Positions 19,574 through 29,500 of a DNA stretch of 64,000 nucleotides are shown here, one piece after another. The notes under the pieces are model-generated. The model was not told the origin of the DNA. It worked only from the letters and a program-made list of their open reading frames with translations, and searched no databases. Source of the stretch: Glandiceps talaboti (lineage: Eukaryota; Hemichordata; Enteropneusta; Spengelidae); contig NC_135564.1 of assembly GCF_964340395.1 (NCBI RefSeq), forward strand, positions 6,256,861 through 6,320,860. Reading direction: 5' to 3'. The translations under genes were made by a program, and so were the position numbers. Within the stretch, counting starts at the first letter, position 1. The number at the start of each line of letters is the position of its first letter.

Positions 19574-21439
19574 ATACATTACCTGTATGGGTTCATGGCT
19601 TTTATTTTCAAACATGTTGTCTGTGTGTTGTAAAATTAACTTTATGATTTCATAATTATGTTCTATGCAGGTTCGTATCTTGGCAAGATGGGGAAGAAAG
19701 CTTGGTACCATTTTCTTGTGTCTTTCTGGAATTTGGTGGAAATCATTCTGTGCTTTTACAACTCTTTCTATGCAGTATTTCCTGATGAAGAAAGACAATC
19801 AGAAATAATCAGTCTACGTATATCATATATTTTTGACTGATTACAGTTTACATGATGTGATGATGTGTAGTCTAGACTTCCTTACCTGTCACATTGCAAA
19901 ACAAACATCAAGATTTTAGGAAAAAAGGAAACATCTCACTTAAGAATCCAAACACTTAGGTTAGATAAGGTTTAGTTTACTGTTTAGTTAGTATGTTCAG
20001 AGTGTTTGGAAAGTGATTGTTTGTCAGTAGGACTGACACTTAGCAAATGCTGTTGGTCTTTACTGAAAACTGTAGGTCCTTACTCTAAACCCCCCCCCCC
20101 CCTCCAAATGATTTTTAACATTAACATGATACAACATGTTGTCTTTTACTGAACTAAAATATGAGTGTACAATGAATAGTTAAATATTCACAATTAGCTA
20201 TGAATTATTATGCCTTGGACTAACGTTAATTTTATTCACTGGTACAGTTGTGTGTTGTGTGGTGGGTTTTTTTTTGGGTGGGGGTGTTGTTGGGTTTTTG
20301 GGGGAGGGAGTTATTATTTATTTTTTGAGGGTGTTATTCATCATGAACAGCGACAGGTGAGAATACTCAGAAACTTCTTCCCTCTTTCCTTCCCATAGTC
20401 TAGCTGCTAGACCTCTGGCTTTCTTCTGATACGATATGACAAGCAACCGAAGGTTGTTTTATCAAGGTTGGAACACTATCACCTTCACTAGCGACCTTCG
20501 GTCAGCTTCATGGTGAGCAGCATAACCTGAGGGGTCTAGCAGCAAGACTATCCTTCCCCCTGCTTTCTTGGTTGTTTGACATTGTGCTATATATGTAAAT
20601 TGTATATGTATGTTATACTTAGTACAATACACTGGCATGTGAACAATAGCATACACTGACCAGTACTACATTTCATGGTTTCAGACGTCGACTAGATCTG
20701 TGTTTAGGTTACAATGTGTGTCCTATCCAAATCTTTTGTTCAGGCCCATCTTGTCTTGCATTGTCAAATTATGTAACAGTAATCCCAATCGAACAACACT
20801 GAGGGGGGGGGGGGGGGCTGTTTACTTACTGTCCACCATGACATGTTTCCACAATAAAAACCAACGAGAACATACACCAGGGAAATTCTAAGGTTTGTCG
20901 GCACAAACTCTGATGGAAAATATACCTCAAATATACTCCGGTTGTTACCAGATCATACCATACTGTATAAACATTTCAAAAACTTCCCATGAACAATAAA
21001 TAGACAAAAAAAACCACAAACTGTGAAAGTATAAGTTGTGTATGTTGACGCTTTCAAAGAATCTAGTTATCTTGACTAACTGTAATACTGTGTGCCCTGC
21101 CTCGTTGTCAATCATATTACACCTATTGATTATTTTCGAGTTGTAAATTTACAAATTAAACTATGATGTGAAATAATACTAGCAGTGATCCGCCACCCCA
21201 CCCACGTATAAAACCAAACTTTAAAAGCCCTGGTGCAAGGTCAACTCGAGTGAGACATATCGGCATGGGAAATAGTACATCAGTGCGCATCCAATATACA
21301 CACTTTACTATCAACTGGTATGACTGTTTGTGGATACTCACTTATAATGTTTAAATGTTCGAACAACCTTGTCGAAATGCTCTCGTTCTACCCTCTCCTC
21401 TTCGCTTTCCAAGACTTTAGAATTGAAGCTGTGCGCCAT
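15056..21439 (-). CDS. CARNMT1: Carnosine N-methyltransferase (complete, 8 exons)
   Basis: Joined exons, minus strand: 21439-21342, 19781-19583, 19266-19103, 18597-18457, 17435-17257, 16919-16806, 15570-15467, 15193-15056. All junctions are GT-AG and in phase, giving 378 residues. The family enzyme transfers a methyl group from S-adenosylmethionine to carnosine, making anserine. The SAM-binding loop [11 protein letters not shown] is at residues 161-171. D273 (CYFIDTA), H304 (LLYHF), Y343, Y353 and Y355 match the substrate-site residues I recall for human D316, H347, Y386, Y396 and Y398. Length compares with 409 in human, which has a longer Gly/Ala-rich N-terminus. The start has a strong context (AAAATGG). 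Odd points: residue 154 is Cys at a junction where human has Trp, and residue 187 is Val where human has Trp. Identity is secure. Confidence 0.95.
15201..15410. repeat. Minisatellite in CARNMT1 intron 7 next to the acceptor
   Basis: Units such as GTACACCAAGATTGATGACA, 22-30 bp long, are repeated about nine times. The array ends 8 bp from the exon 8 acceptor, whose own sequence resembles the unit. Confidence 0.85.
15467..15570 (-). CDS. CARNMT1: CARNMT1 exon 7
   Basis: Residues 299-333. Begins GPLLYHFAD, with H304 equivalent to human H347, and continues [20 protein letters not shown]. Ends in phase 0 at GTAAGT. Confidence 0.94.
16000..16294. repeat. Five tandem 59-bp units, each with a hairpin
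   Basis: Units start at 16000, 16059, 16118, 16177 and 16236. Each contains ACACCCTATATATAGGGTGT or a close variant, a perfect or near-perfect 20-bp palindrome. It lies in CARNMT1 intron 6. Confidence 0.95.
16806..16919 (-). CDS. CARNMT1: CARNMT1 exon 6: substrate-site Asp
   Basis: Residues 261-298 plus 1 nt. [16 protein letters not shown] holds D273, equivalent to the human carnosine-contacting Asp. [15 protein letters not shown] is the conserved post-motif strand. The donor is GTGAGT. Confidence 0.95.
16944..17020 (-). repeat. Partial duplicate of CARNMT1 exon 6 in intron 5
   Basis: AAGCTAAGATATTATTGGCTG and GAAATAACAGGTAGCCAT repeat the exon 6 bases at 16860-16905 with a few changes. A shorter second echo lies at 16992-17018. 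Neither copy keeps splice sites. Confidence 0.75.
17043..17256 (-). repeat. Three tandem copies of the end of CARNMT1 exon 5
   Basis: GTAAATTTCTAAGAAATCAC and CAGCTGTCATAAAAAA recur downstream of the true exon end; GGAT landmarks fall at 17259 (true), 17187, 17116 and 17048. The nearest copy keeps an open frame ([13 protein letters not shown]) and a GTATGT donor 72 nt from the real one. Confidence 0.85.
17257..17435 (-). CDS. CARNMT1: CARNMT1 exon 5
   Basis: Residues 201-260 plus 1 nt. Contains [26 protein letters not shown] and [12 protein letters not shown], all strongly conserved. The donor is GTATGT. The last part of this exon and the start of its intron recur in tandem at 17043-17256. 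Confidence 0.95.
17468..17545. mobile_element. Half copy of MITE family M6
   Basis: CTTATTCCCCAATATCTTTC, GACCTAAGGAGCCTTGTCAC match one end of the element at 49664-49812. The other half is absent. Confidence 0.7.
17970..18256 (+). mobile_element. hAT MITE family M5, outer copy interrupted by a second copy
   Basis: Outer sequence at 17970-18016 (CAGTGAGCCCTCTACACCAA) resumes at 18186 (TTCTTGTGACAAACC, GGTGTTCCCATATCTCTTA). The order matches the plus-oriented copy at 49104. It is truncated at the right end. Confidence 0.8.
18017..18185 (-). mobile_element. hAT MITE family M5, inner copy with 8-bp target duplication
   Basis: 169 bp with perfect 15-bp terminal inverted repeats CAGTGTGCCCTCTAA. 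It is flanked by ACAGCAAT at 18009-18016 and 18186-18193. The CAG-type end and 8-bp duplication are hallmarks of hAT transposons. It is non-autonomous, with no coding frame. Confidence 0.9.
18457..18597 (-). CDS. CARNMT1: CARNMT1 exon 4: SAM-binding loop
   Basis: Residues 154-200 plus 2 nt. Holds the SAM-binding GxGxG loop in [12 protein letters not shown], then the conserved CQGNE and [11 protein letters not shown]. The first codon is split over the junction (TG plus T) and gives Cys. Confidence 0.95.
19103..19266 (-). CDS. CARNMT1: CARNMT1 exon 3
   Basis: Residues 100-153 plus 2 nt. Contains [19 protein letters not shown] and [13 protein letters not shown], matching human FDMDKLKSTLKQFVRDW. 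No long open frame covers this exon on its own; it was found by family match and splice sites (CTACAG, GTAAGT). Confidence 0.95.
19418..19572. repeat. (CA)n microsatellite in CARNMT1 intron 2
   Basis: Three CA runs separated by short CAGA and ATGGACAT breaks. The array ends about 11 bp from the exon 2 donor. Confidence 0.95.
19583..19781 (-). CDS. CARNMT1: CARNMT1 exon 2
   Basis: Residues 33-99. Contains [20 protein letters not shown] and DNMFENK, which match the N-terminal helical part of the family. The acceptor is CATCAG and the donor GTAATG. A CA microsatellite begins 11 bp past the donor in the intron. Confidence 0.95.
20394..20552. mobile_element. MITE family M7
   Basis: The left end ATAGTCTAGCTGCTAGACCT and the right end AGGGGTCTAGCAGCAAGACTAT are inverted copies. 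ACCGAAGGT and ACCTTCGGT pair further in. It lies in CARNMT1 intron 1. Confidence 0.8.
21342..21439 (-). CDS. CARNMT1: CARNMT1 exon 1
   Basis: Residues 1-32 plus 2 nt. [20 protein letters not shown] leads into [12 protein letters not shown], matching the family's EREHFWKIINAFRYY. The start is the ATG in AAAATGG; the upstream open frame lacks family similarity. The donor is GTGAGT. Confidence 0.93.
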
Positions 21440-21744
21440 TTTGGGATCTGATACGCAGGCGCACTTGAAAGAACACGCTCGTCTCGATATAAACGAGCGC
21501 CACCAGTGTCGTATGTTTGAGAACTTACAGACATGCATGGCTTTATACCGTGAGATCGCAAACTTCTCAGATTCTCAGCATCGACCGGAAACTTATATTA
21601 TGATAGCATCACAGAACTTTCAATATGTATTGTTTTAGTAGGAGAGAAGAGAAAATACGACGGGATTTACAATGTTATTTCATATCTAGGATATAATTCA
21701 TTTTAAATGTATATTGTGACCTTGTAAGTTGTATTATTGTTTTA

Positions 21745-21810
21745 ATCTGTATTGTCACACAAAGAATGGCACATGTTGGGACAATAAAGATTGTAATGTA
21801 TTGCATTGTC
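21745..21810 (+). mobile_element. Possible retroelement 3' end
   Basis: GGGACAATAAAGATTGTAATG followed by a degenerate TATTGCATTG stretch resembles LINE or SINE tails and the end at 4015. Weak evidence. Confidence 0.3.
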
Positions 21811-22120
21811 TACAAGTTTAAACAATTTTAAATTAAAAAAATATAACATTTGCTTTACAATTTTGGCTCACAGCTCTAAAACGAGCGACTGTCTTAGGAA
21901 TTCTGAAACATAGTATGCAGCCATGACTAGCTGGGCAAATGGGAAAACTAAACAACATATGCTGTAATATAGAATTCGAATATTATCGTATTGAATGTTT
22001 AGTGGTGGGGATACACAATCCTCAAATTTAACTAGTTATTCAGTTTTCACTGCTAGCTCAGCCCTGCATTACTGCATAACTTGTACTTAATTTTGGCATC
22101 ACTGATCGATCAAATAAACT

Positions 22121-22209
22121 AGACTGTAAGATACGTCGTGACGTTCCGCCCTCATCTTAGAGGTTGGACGATGTGTGAGGGCGCCCCGTCGCGGCGTACC
22201 CTACAGACT
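22121..22209. mobile_element. MITE family M8, short copy 1
   Basis: AGACTGTAAGATACGTCGTGACG at the left pairs with CGTCGCGGCGTACCCTACAGACT at the right. GCCCTCA and TGAGGGC pair inside. Confidence 0.85.
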
Positions 22210-22672
22210 ATCAAATAAACCTGCTTTCGATAAAATGTCTTCTAAAGTTACTTCTTCTAATTTTTCCTCTAAGTTTTTAAGCCAATATGTGGTACTATTT
22301 TGGGAAAAAACAACTGTTAATTTACATAAGATTGTTCATGACACCTTAATTGAGCAAGCTGCCATCTAAATTTCATTTTTTAAAATACATTTTTATACAT
22401 AATTTTTCCGAACTGGTGTATGTCTCTGTATCTAAAGACGATTGTTGAAGCTTATAAAGGACTTTATCTATCACAGTATTTTCAGTCTAATATTGATGTT
22501 TTTCTGTTTTACTTATTTGTCGTGAACATGAAATATTAAGTATATTAAACAGATATGTCCTTGAATGTTAGATATGAAGATTAGTATTTTGATGTACTAT
22601 CACAATTAAAGGCCAATGATTCAATACCAAGTCTGCACGTTACTTTTTTCTTATTTGTTGAGCCATGCGGAC

Positions 22673-22772
22673 AGACTGTAAGATATGTGTAATACCTCAT
22701 GTCGTTCCGCCCTCACTGGTGAGGGGTCGACCGATGTGTGAGGGCGCCCCGTCATGGCATACCTCACAGACT
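22673..22772. mobile_element. MITE family M8, short copy 2
   Basis: Begins AGACTGTAAGATATG and ends GGCATACCTCACAGACT. The centre CCGCCCTCA and TGTGAGGGCGCCCC matches copy 1. Confidence 0.85.
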
Positions 22773-22883
22773 ACGATACAGTTTACACCATTTGTTTGTT
22801 CTGGACCATCTTATTTTATAACTTTTCCAGACAACTGTTGTCCACACCTAAATTACGATCCTAATCCAAACTAGTGATTTAAA

Positions 22884-22948
22884 GGCCAGGGTTTCAATCC
22901 CAGGATTTTGCATTAGTGTCATCTTACCAGTTGAGCCATAAGGATTTA
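22884..22948 (-). mobile_element. tRNA-derived SINE-like sequence (family S2)
   Basis: On the minus strand TGGCTCAACTGGTAAGA resembles a pol III box A and GGGATTGAAACCC box B, about 35 bp apart. Degenerate relatives sit at about 22612-22672 and 46690-46745, also minus. It could be a decayed tRNA-like sequence. Confidence 0.45.
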
Positions 22949-23079
22949 GTTAGGATATCATTCTTCTGTTCTGAACCAACCATTTCTATAACTCTGTGAA
23001 ATAAATCCTAATCTAACCTGGGCCTTGCCTAGATTGAGGCAAAATAAAAAACTAAAAAAATGACAATTTCATCCATCAT

Positions 23080-23082
<3 letters not shown>

Positions 23083-23110
<28 letters not shown>

Positions 23111-23209
23111 CAGACAGACAGACAGACAGACAGACTCTCTTTCTGAGTCTCCGCTGTCTGTCTCCATTCTGTCTTTGTCTGTCTCTGTCTGTCTGTCTGT
23201 CTGTCTGTC

Positions 23210-23251
<42 letters not shown>
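23083..23251. repeat. Compound CA / CAGA / GTCT / CT microsatellite
   Basis: CA run, CAGA run, short unique piece, GTCT run, then CT run, so that the two flanks are roughly complementary and could fold back. Confidence 0.95.
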
Positions 23252-23254
<3 letters not shown>

Positions 23255-23789
23255 AAGTCGATTTACATCACTGTCTTTTGAAGCAGTAAGTTTATTTTTC
23301 AGATTAATACTTGAATCGTCCTTTATAAGTAGATCTACACTCTTGACTCAGCAAATATACATGCTATGTAGTGACTACCAAACTACTCTAGGCTGCTGAA
23401 CTTCCTGAAAGGATGACAATTACAAACTTTGGAACACTCTCCAATTCGTTCATTCCTGGAGCTTCCAAGAGGAATGACAAACAGAAACTTTAAGAGCATT
23501 CTCTTTTTTGTACATCCCTTGACATTCCTTAAAGAATGACAAACATAAATGTTGGAGTTTGCTCCATCTTGTACATCCCTGGTTGTTCACCTATGTCAAA
23601 AAGTTTACTTCCGTTTTTTTTTATATATTATTTCTTACAGAAATTGATGAAGTTAACCATGGAAAGAAAGAAAGTTTGAATATTTTAAAAATCTCTGCAA
23701 TGTATCAAAAAATCCCATAGAGTTTTGAAACCACAATATCATACTCCAAAACCAACTGACAGCACAGTTTCACCACTTGAGTCACAGAG

Positions 23790-23942
23790 ATGGACTTACA
23801 AGAGTGGCAGAAAAAGACTCTGTTGAACAAGAAATTGAACAGCGTTTTTACAGGGTGTTATAGAATCAAGTACAACGACTACCAGTACTGTACAAGCCAT
23901 CAAGATGGTACGACAATCACTGAGTTTATAGAACTGGGATAA
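23790..23942 (+). CDS. Small open frame of 50 codons, function unknown
   Basis: ATG at 23790, TAA at 23940-23942. It reads MDLQEWQKKTLLNKKLN, then GCYRIKYNDYQYC. Composition is not that of a simple repeat, but no family was recognised, and a chance frame is likely. It lies in the presumed 3' flank of CELF on the opposite strand. Confidence 0.12.
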   Translation: MDLQEWQKKTLLNKKLNSVFTGCYRIKYNDYQYCTSHQDGTTITEFIELG

Positions 23943-26900
23943 GGTGGTATGTTTTCATCAAAATAGCCAAGACACCATCATTACTACTTCACACAAGCAT
24001 ATACGTACAAAACCCTTGAACAAAGCCATCAAACAAAAACTGAAACAGGTCTCAGAGAGTCATTTAAAAATAAAACGCCATTCTCTCTTGTATATGCAAT
24101 TTCTTGGTATAAAAATAAAAATTGTTTGAATTCTTTCACTTCCTTCTCACAAAAGTCAACTTCATCATTCCTTTAAGTACAATAGTTATATTTTCAAAAA
24201 AATGATCTTTTTTTTTTGTTTACTACTAATATCTGGCATAGACTGCTGTCTTTAAATGTATCCTGTTTATCTAAAAATCGTTCTTCACAAGTGTCTCATT
24301 TCCAAATCCAACAGCGCAAAGCCTCAGTATATTCAGAACCATCGAACTAGAACTTAGTTCACAATTTTATAAATCAGATATCATCAAGTTATTCTTATCC
24401 TCTGATTCAACAATAGTTGAATATTGTTTTGTGAATTACTTACTGCTTTTCATTTGACCTCAAGGTCAAAGAGGCTTTGCATCCAACCAAATCCTTCAAA
24501 TCAATATGAAAGACTAGGCAAAGTTTTTTGTCTTCTTCTTTAAGTACATAAAATCTTAACGCCAGATTAAATTGATTCCTTTTCACTACTCATCTACAAA
24601 CCGCAAGCTTTCAACTAATCATTCTCTGCTCTTAAGTATAATATGTGAAATTTTGTGCAACTCTTTTTAAATACCATGAAATCTACAACTACATAAAGAA
24701 ATTTCAGTGGTGTACATCATCCGACTTTTCGTTTGATTTGAAAATGTAATATTTCAAAAGTGCAAAAAGTGTCATGATAAATAATATAATAGGAATAATA
24801 TAAATAGCATAACAAATAATCAGAAATATTATCTTAACTTCACCCCTGTGTATATCAAGCTGCCACCCCCACATCAAAATCCCATAACCCGACTTCATTG
24901 GACAGGGAACTGCACAACACACAACACTATGAAGGTATAGTATTAGCACAGGACAACTGGTAAGTGGATACCCAAAACTTGTGTACATGCACAGAAAAGA
25001 CTGTTAAGTAAAATATTTATATCCAGAAATCTTTACATTGATTCGTAGAAAATAGAAACATATTTTTTGTACAGTAATTCATAAAATTGCAATTGATTGT
25101 TGTACTTGATGAATTGACAAGCACTTAATATTTAAAAGTCTTGGTATTGAAAAGTTCATGCTCCTTTCGAAGCAGCAAATATTTCACAAAATTATGAAAA
25201 ATTATGAAAAAGTGAAGCTTTGTAAATTCAACCATTTTCCCATTAAACACCAATTCACCATGTACATACTCTATACAGTGGGGGAGGCAGCTTAACACAC
25301 ACAAGGGGGTCATAATACATACAAATCTCTTAGGAAAAAATGACTTTACATTAAATAATTCCTTCTTCTGCAAATAAGTTTTTATATCATCTGAAATAAA
25401 TATATCTAAAGCTTAAGTAACTTGAAATTGAAGAGACAGGTCTCTGTCTAAGCAATGCAATGCAATGCATAAAATTGCCTTGGCGAAATTGAAAATTGAT
25501 TGTTTGCACACTGCCCTCTATGACCAAAATTATAGTTACTGTTGTTTTTTCTTTGCACACATCCGCACAGGGTGTCCCTTACCTGTGGAACCTATTCAGC
25601 TCTTCAGTAGCAGAGCAATAAGTCATGAAAATATTGTCATGTGCAACCTGAAACTTAGGAAAAATCTCAACTACATTCTAGATTGTCTTTGCTGCAATAA
25701 ATCCTGATAAAACATGCCAAACATTTCATTCCATTCATTGGCTATTATACTGTACTACTAAGCATTGATACTGGTGCGAGGTACACAATAATTATTATCA
25801 TTAATTTTTTTGTGCTTTTTTGTCTTTTTTGTAGTTAACTACTAAAAGGTTATAGTTCAAATGAAAGGTCAAAGTTCAAAATGAAGTCAGAAATCTTTTT
25901 CAGTTGTTTTTATCGTTTTCTCGGATGGAGTGAAATGATAAGGGCTCCATAAGAAAACTTTCCAAAAACTTACCTTTTGGGAGGATTTGGTGTAATTTTG
26001 AAAAGATTTCTGAGTCTTCAAATTTGTTAAAAAGATAAATTATGATATGTCTTGTAGCTAGAAGACACTAGTTACTTCAAGTTATTACTGGTTAATAACA
26101 CTACGTCTGGAAATCTCAGTTACTAGTCTCCAATGCAATTCACCCTCTCTATATAAATGCTACGTTACCTTCTGGAGAATGGTATCATCCAGTCTCCTGT
26201 AGTTATACCATTATATTAATTTACATATCTGGGATATACTTAAAGCTGTTTGCTAGGAACAATAAATAGGAATATTGCACTTTTCATGGAGTTAAACCTT
26301 CAGTTATATGAATGAAAAAAACAAAACTTTTGATCATAACTACAGGATATCACTTTGTTTTTACTTAATTATCCATATTAATTTCTTTTTGGAATGTCTT
26401 GGTGGTTTTTCTTTTTTTTAGTATATCTCTTGCAGGGGATACAGCTGCCAAAAGTGTTAACATTGTCAAGTCTAAGAACTCCAAACAAAACAAAACAAAG
26501 TGAATTTGTATGTATAAATTGTATCGAACTTTTCAGATTAGCATTGCGTCTTGTTATGAATACCAAACCAACTTTGTAAAAGTTGATGGATATATCGTAC
26601 TGTAATCTTTCCAAAACACACACAGCAGAAACCTTCAAGAATGATGTCATAATTTTCAACATTTTTTGACCCTTCACCCCATTTCAAAATTCATCCTACA
26701 ATACAATAGAATGTACCAAACAGTATAAGGGGGAATCGACACAGAGCTTTATTACACACGATCTATTATGTCTGCAAGGAGATATCATATACTGATCAAA
26801 TTTTTAGCCCATCACATTTCAAAGACAAACAGTTTGATACATAGATCTCCCCTGTTTTGATGGTACAATCCTGTTGTTTGCAGCTATCTCATCCATGGGA

Positions 26901-26994
26901 TGAAGTGATTAGATGTGTAAGAATGGGGTGACCGATTAAGTAACAAATGCAAACTAGTTTGTAAACTGAAACATTTAAAGCAATCAAACTAAAC

Positions 26995-27375
26995 TTGGCA
27001 CAATGCCAAGATATCAACTGAGTTAAACATGGCATGCAGCCAAGAATTTTACTGAGTTAAACATGGCACAATGCCAAGGTAGCAACTGAGCTAAACTTGG
27101 CAGGCAGCCAAGATTTTTACCTAGTTAAACATGGCACAATGCCAAGGTATCAATTGAGTTAAACTTGGCAGGCAGTCAAAATTTTTACTGAGTTAAATAT
27201 GGCACAATGCCAATATATCAACCGAGTTAAACTTGGCATACAACCAACTTTTTACTGAGTTAAACATGGCACAATGCCAAGAAATCAACTGACCAAGATG
27301 TTGATTTGACTCAAAGCCAAGATAACCACTAAAAACCAGATCGTGAAACTTGGCAAAATGCCAAGACATGAACTG
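26995..27375. repeat. 67-bp minisatellite
   Basis: AACATGGCACAATGCCAAG recurs near 26995, 27062, 27130, 27199 and 27265, alternating with TTGGCAGGCAGCCAAGA. Both halves carry short inverted pairs (TTGGCA, TGCCAA). Confidence 0.9.
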
Positions 27376-27832
27376 TTGTAAATAGACCACTGAACAGAGG
27401 CAATGTACAGTGGGGGAACCTGGATAAATAATTAACCTGATACAGCATATATTGCACTGGGAATGGCAGTGAGCACAGAAATCCTACACTCAATATCATA
27501 GTCGTCTTGTTTCCTGTCAAGATCAAAGTGTCTCATATTCTAATATTCATGGATGATGAGCATGATAAGGGAGAATATCTAGCGATCAAACATTTTGGAG
27601 ATGAAACTTTTTGAAACTCCCGCTAGGAGTGTTCTTCACCATTTCATCAGTGACTAACTTGTAACACTGACAAATAGTAACCAGGTCTATTGTACTTTCT
27701 TAGTTCATACTAAATGCATGCAAAAATCATGCAACTTAATTTGTCCATTGAAAAATGTGCACATTTTTACAAGGTGTGTCAATGTGAGTTATGTTGTCAT
27801 GACGATATCTCACTAGACTTCGTCCCTTCACA

Positions 27833-27835
27833 TTG

Positions 27836-27872
<37 letters not shown>

Positions 27873-27930
27873 TGTCGTTGTCATCATCGTCATCATCATC
27901 ATCATCATCATTATCATCATCATCATCACC
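27833..27930. repeat. (CAT)n microsatellite
   Basis: About 95 bp of CAT units with CGT breaks. It yields poly-His, poly-Ser and poly-Asp frames. Confidence 0.97.
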
Positions 27931-29262
27931 AAATAAATCTGTTACTTTTTTGCTGATAATATACAAACACCATCAATCAGTTCTTCTAAGCTATGTTTAT
28001 CTACATGATTCATTAATAACGCAATTCTTGGCACCGCTTTACTTCTTTTCGTCTTCTTTCACTAATATTTCTGTGTCTTCTGCTTTCTTTGTAAGTTTCT
28101 CTTAAAGTAAAAATTTTTCAGAGCGAGGTAGGCTGGACTTCAAATAAAAAAAATGATTGCTGGTTGTCATGGAAACCTTTCAACTGTTGCTATGATACGT
28201 TATCTACCTGTCAAGGAGAAAGAAACATAAAAAATTTATATAACATATCGTAAAAATAAATTTACATTTGAACAGAGAATAGTAACAAATAATGCAATAG
28301 TAATCAAGAAAATGGGATTCATGGCTAGCTGTGTTTTTACTGTACCAGGGCTTTTTGTGGAAAAAAAGAGTCTATTTTGAATATATAAGACAAGCCATTG
28401 TGTCTTCACAATCCCTCTATCTCCATGGGGTTTGCTGTTACTTTTTTGACCAATACTTCCTAAAGGATAAGTGTCTTGAAAAACTATGCTGACCTTGCCT
28501 GGGTCATTTCATTTAGGAATTATCACATAAATATTGAAATGGACCTGAGTTGATTAGCATACACAAACTAATTATGCAACTAATTTTTGCTACTAGAGAG
28601 CGCTATAATGTTTTCGTTAGCATGAAACATGTGCCACAGGAGATCCCAAACAAAATGTTGAATTCTGTCCTTTGACTATGAATGACTACTAATTACAGTA
28701 AAATAGACAACCTATATCCTGACGAGGTGATTGACATCAAATCTCTGATTAGAGATGAACAAAAATTTAGTTTATAAAAACAGAGCATAACAATGAAATT
28801 GAGAGTGCATACTTTTCCACACAATGCAAACAACCATTGAGTACAGTACAACATATACAATGGGCAGTGTGGACTGACTGTCAATGGTTACTATGGTAAC
28901 ACATGGATACACAGGCAACAATTGTTAATATATCAAATTTACACAAGATAGTGGTCTATAAAAATTGTAAATTATTAATGTACGCGTAACTATATAAAGT
29001 AATTATAAAAATTAATATTTTCCATATTAGTATGGAAACAATAATGAATATTAGTGACTAGTTTCCATGGTTATCATTACTTATTACTCACAGAACAACA
29101 ATGCAAGAGTTTGCAATGTTTTATTTTCTGACAGAAAATTACTTGTCCTCATCACCCAATATCCCATACTCTAATTCTGACAGATTAGCAAGGTTTTATT
29201 CAGGAACAACTTGAAGACTTTGTCCATCGTTTGTTTGACAGATATTAAACTACATCTAACCA

Positions 29263-29500
29263 TTCCCAGAATGCTGTTTGATAGAATATTTACATATTTA
29301 ACTATATTTCACCAGGCATTTCCCAGAATGCTGTTTGAGAGAACATTTACATCTTTAACTATATTTCACCAGTCATTTCCCAGAATGCTGTTTGATAGAA
29401 TATTTACATATCTAACTATATTTCACCAGTCATTTCCCAGAATGCTGTTTGATAGAATATTTGCATATCTAACTAATTTCCCAGAATGCTGTTTGATAGA
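29263..29500. repeat. 57-bp minisatellite, about 4.5 copies
   Basis: CCCAGAATGCTGTTTGA starts at 29265, 29322, 29379, 29436 and 29480. The 57-bp period (19 codons) keeps a 103-codon frame open by chance. Confidence 0.95.

Noticed and set aside
23083-23251. CRISPR-like alternation of short repeats
   Set aside because: These are simple CA, CAGA, GTCT and CT runs with no unique spacers, in a eukaryotic genome.
24704-24988. 94-codon minus frame with a hydrophobic stretch
   Set aside because: AT-rich DNA often gives hydrophobic frames. No splice context or family match, and it lies in the presumed 3' flank of CELF.
27833-27930. Poly-His and poly-Asp peptide frames
   Set aside because: CAT triplet microsatellite without coding context.
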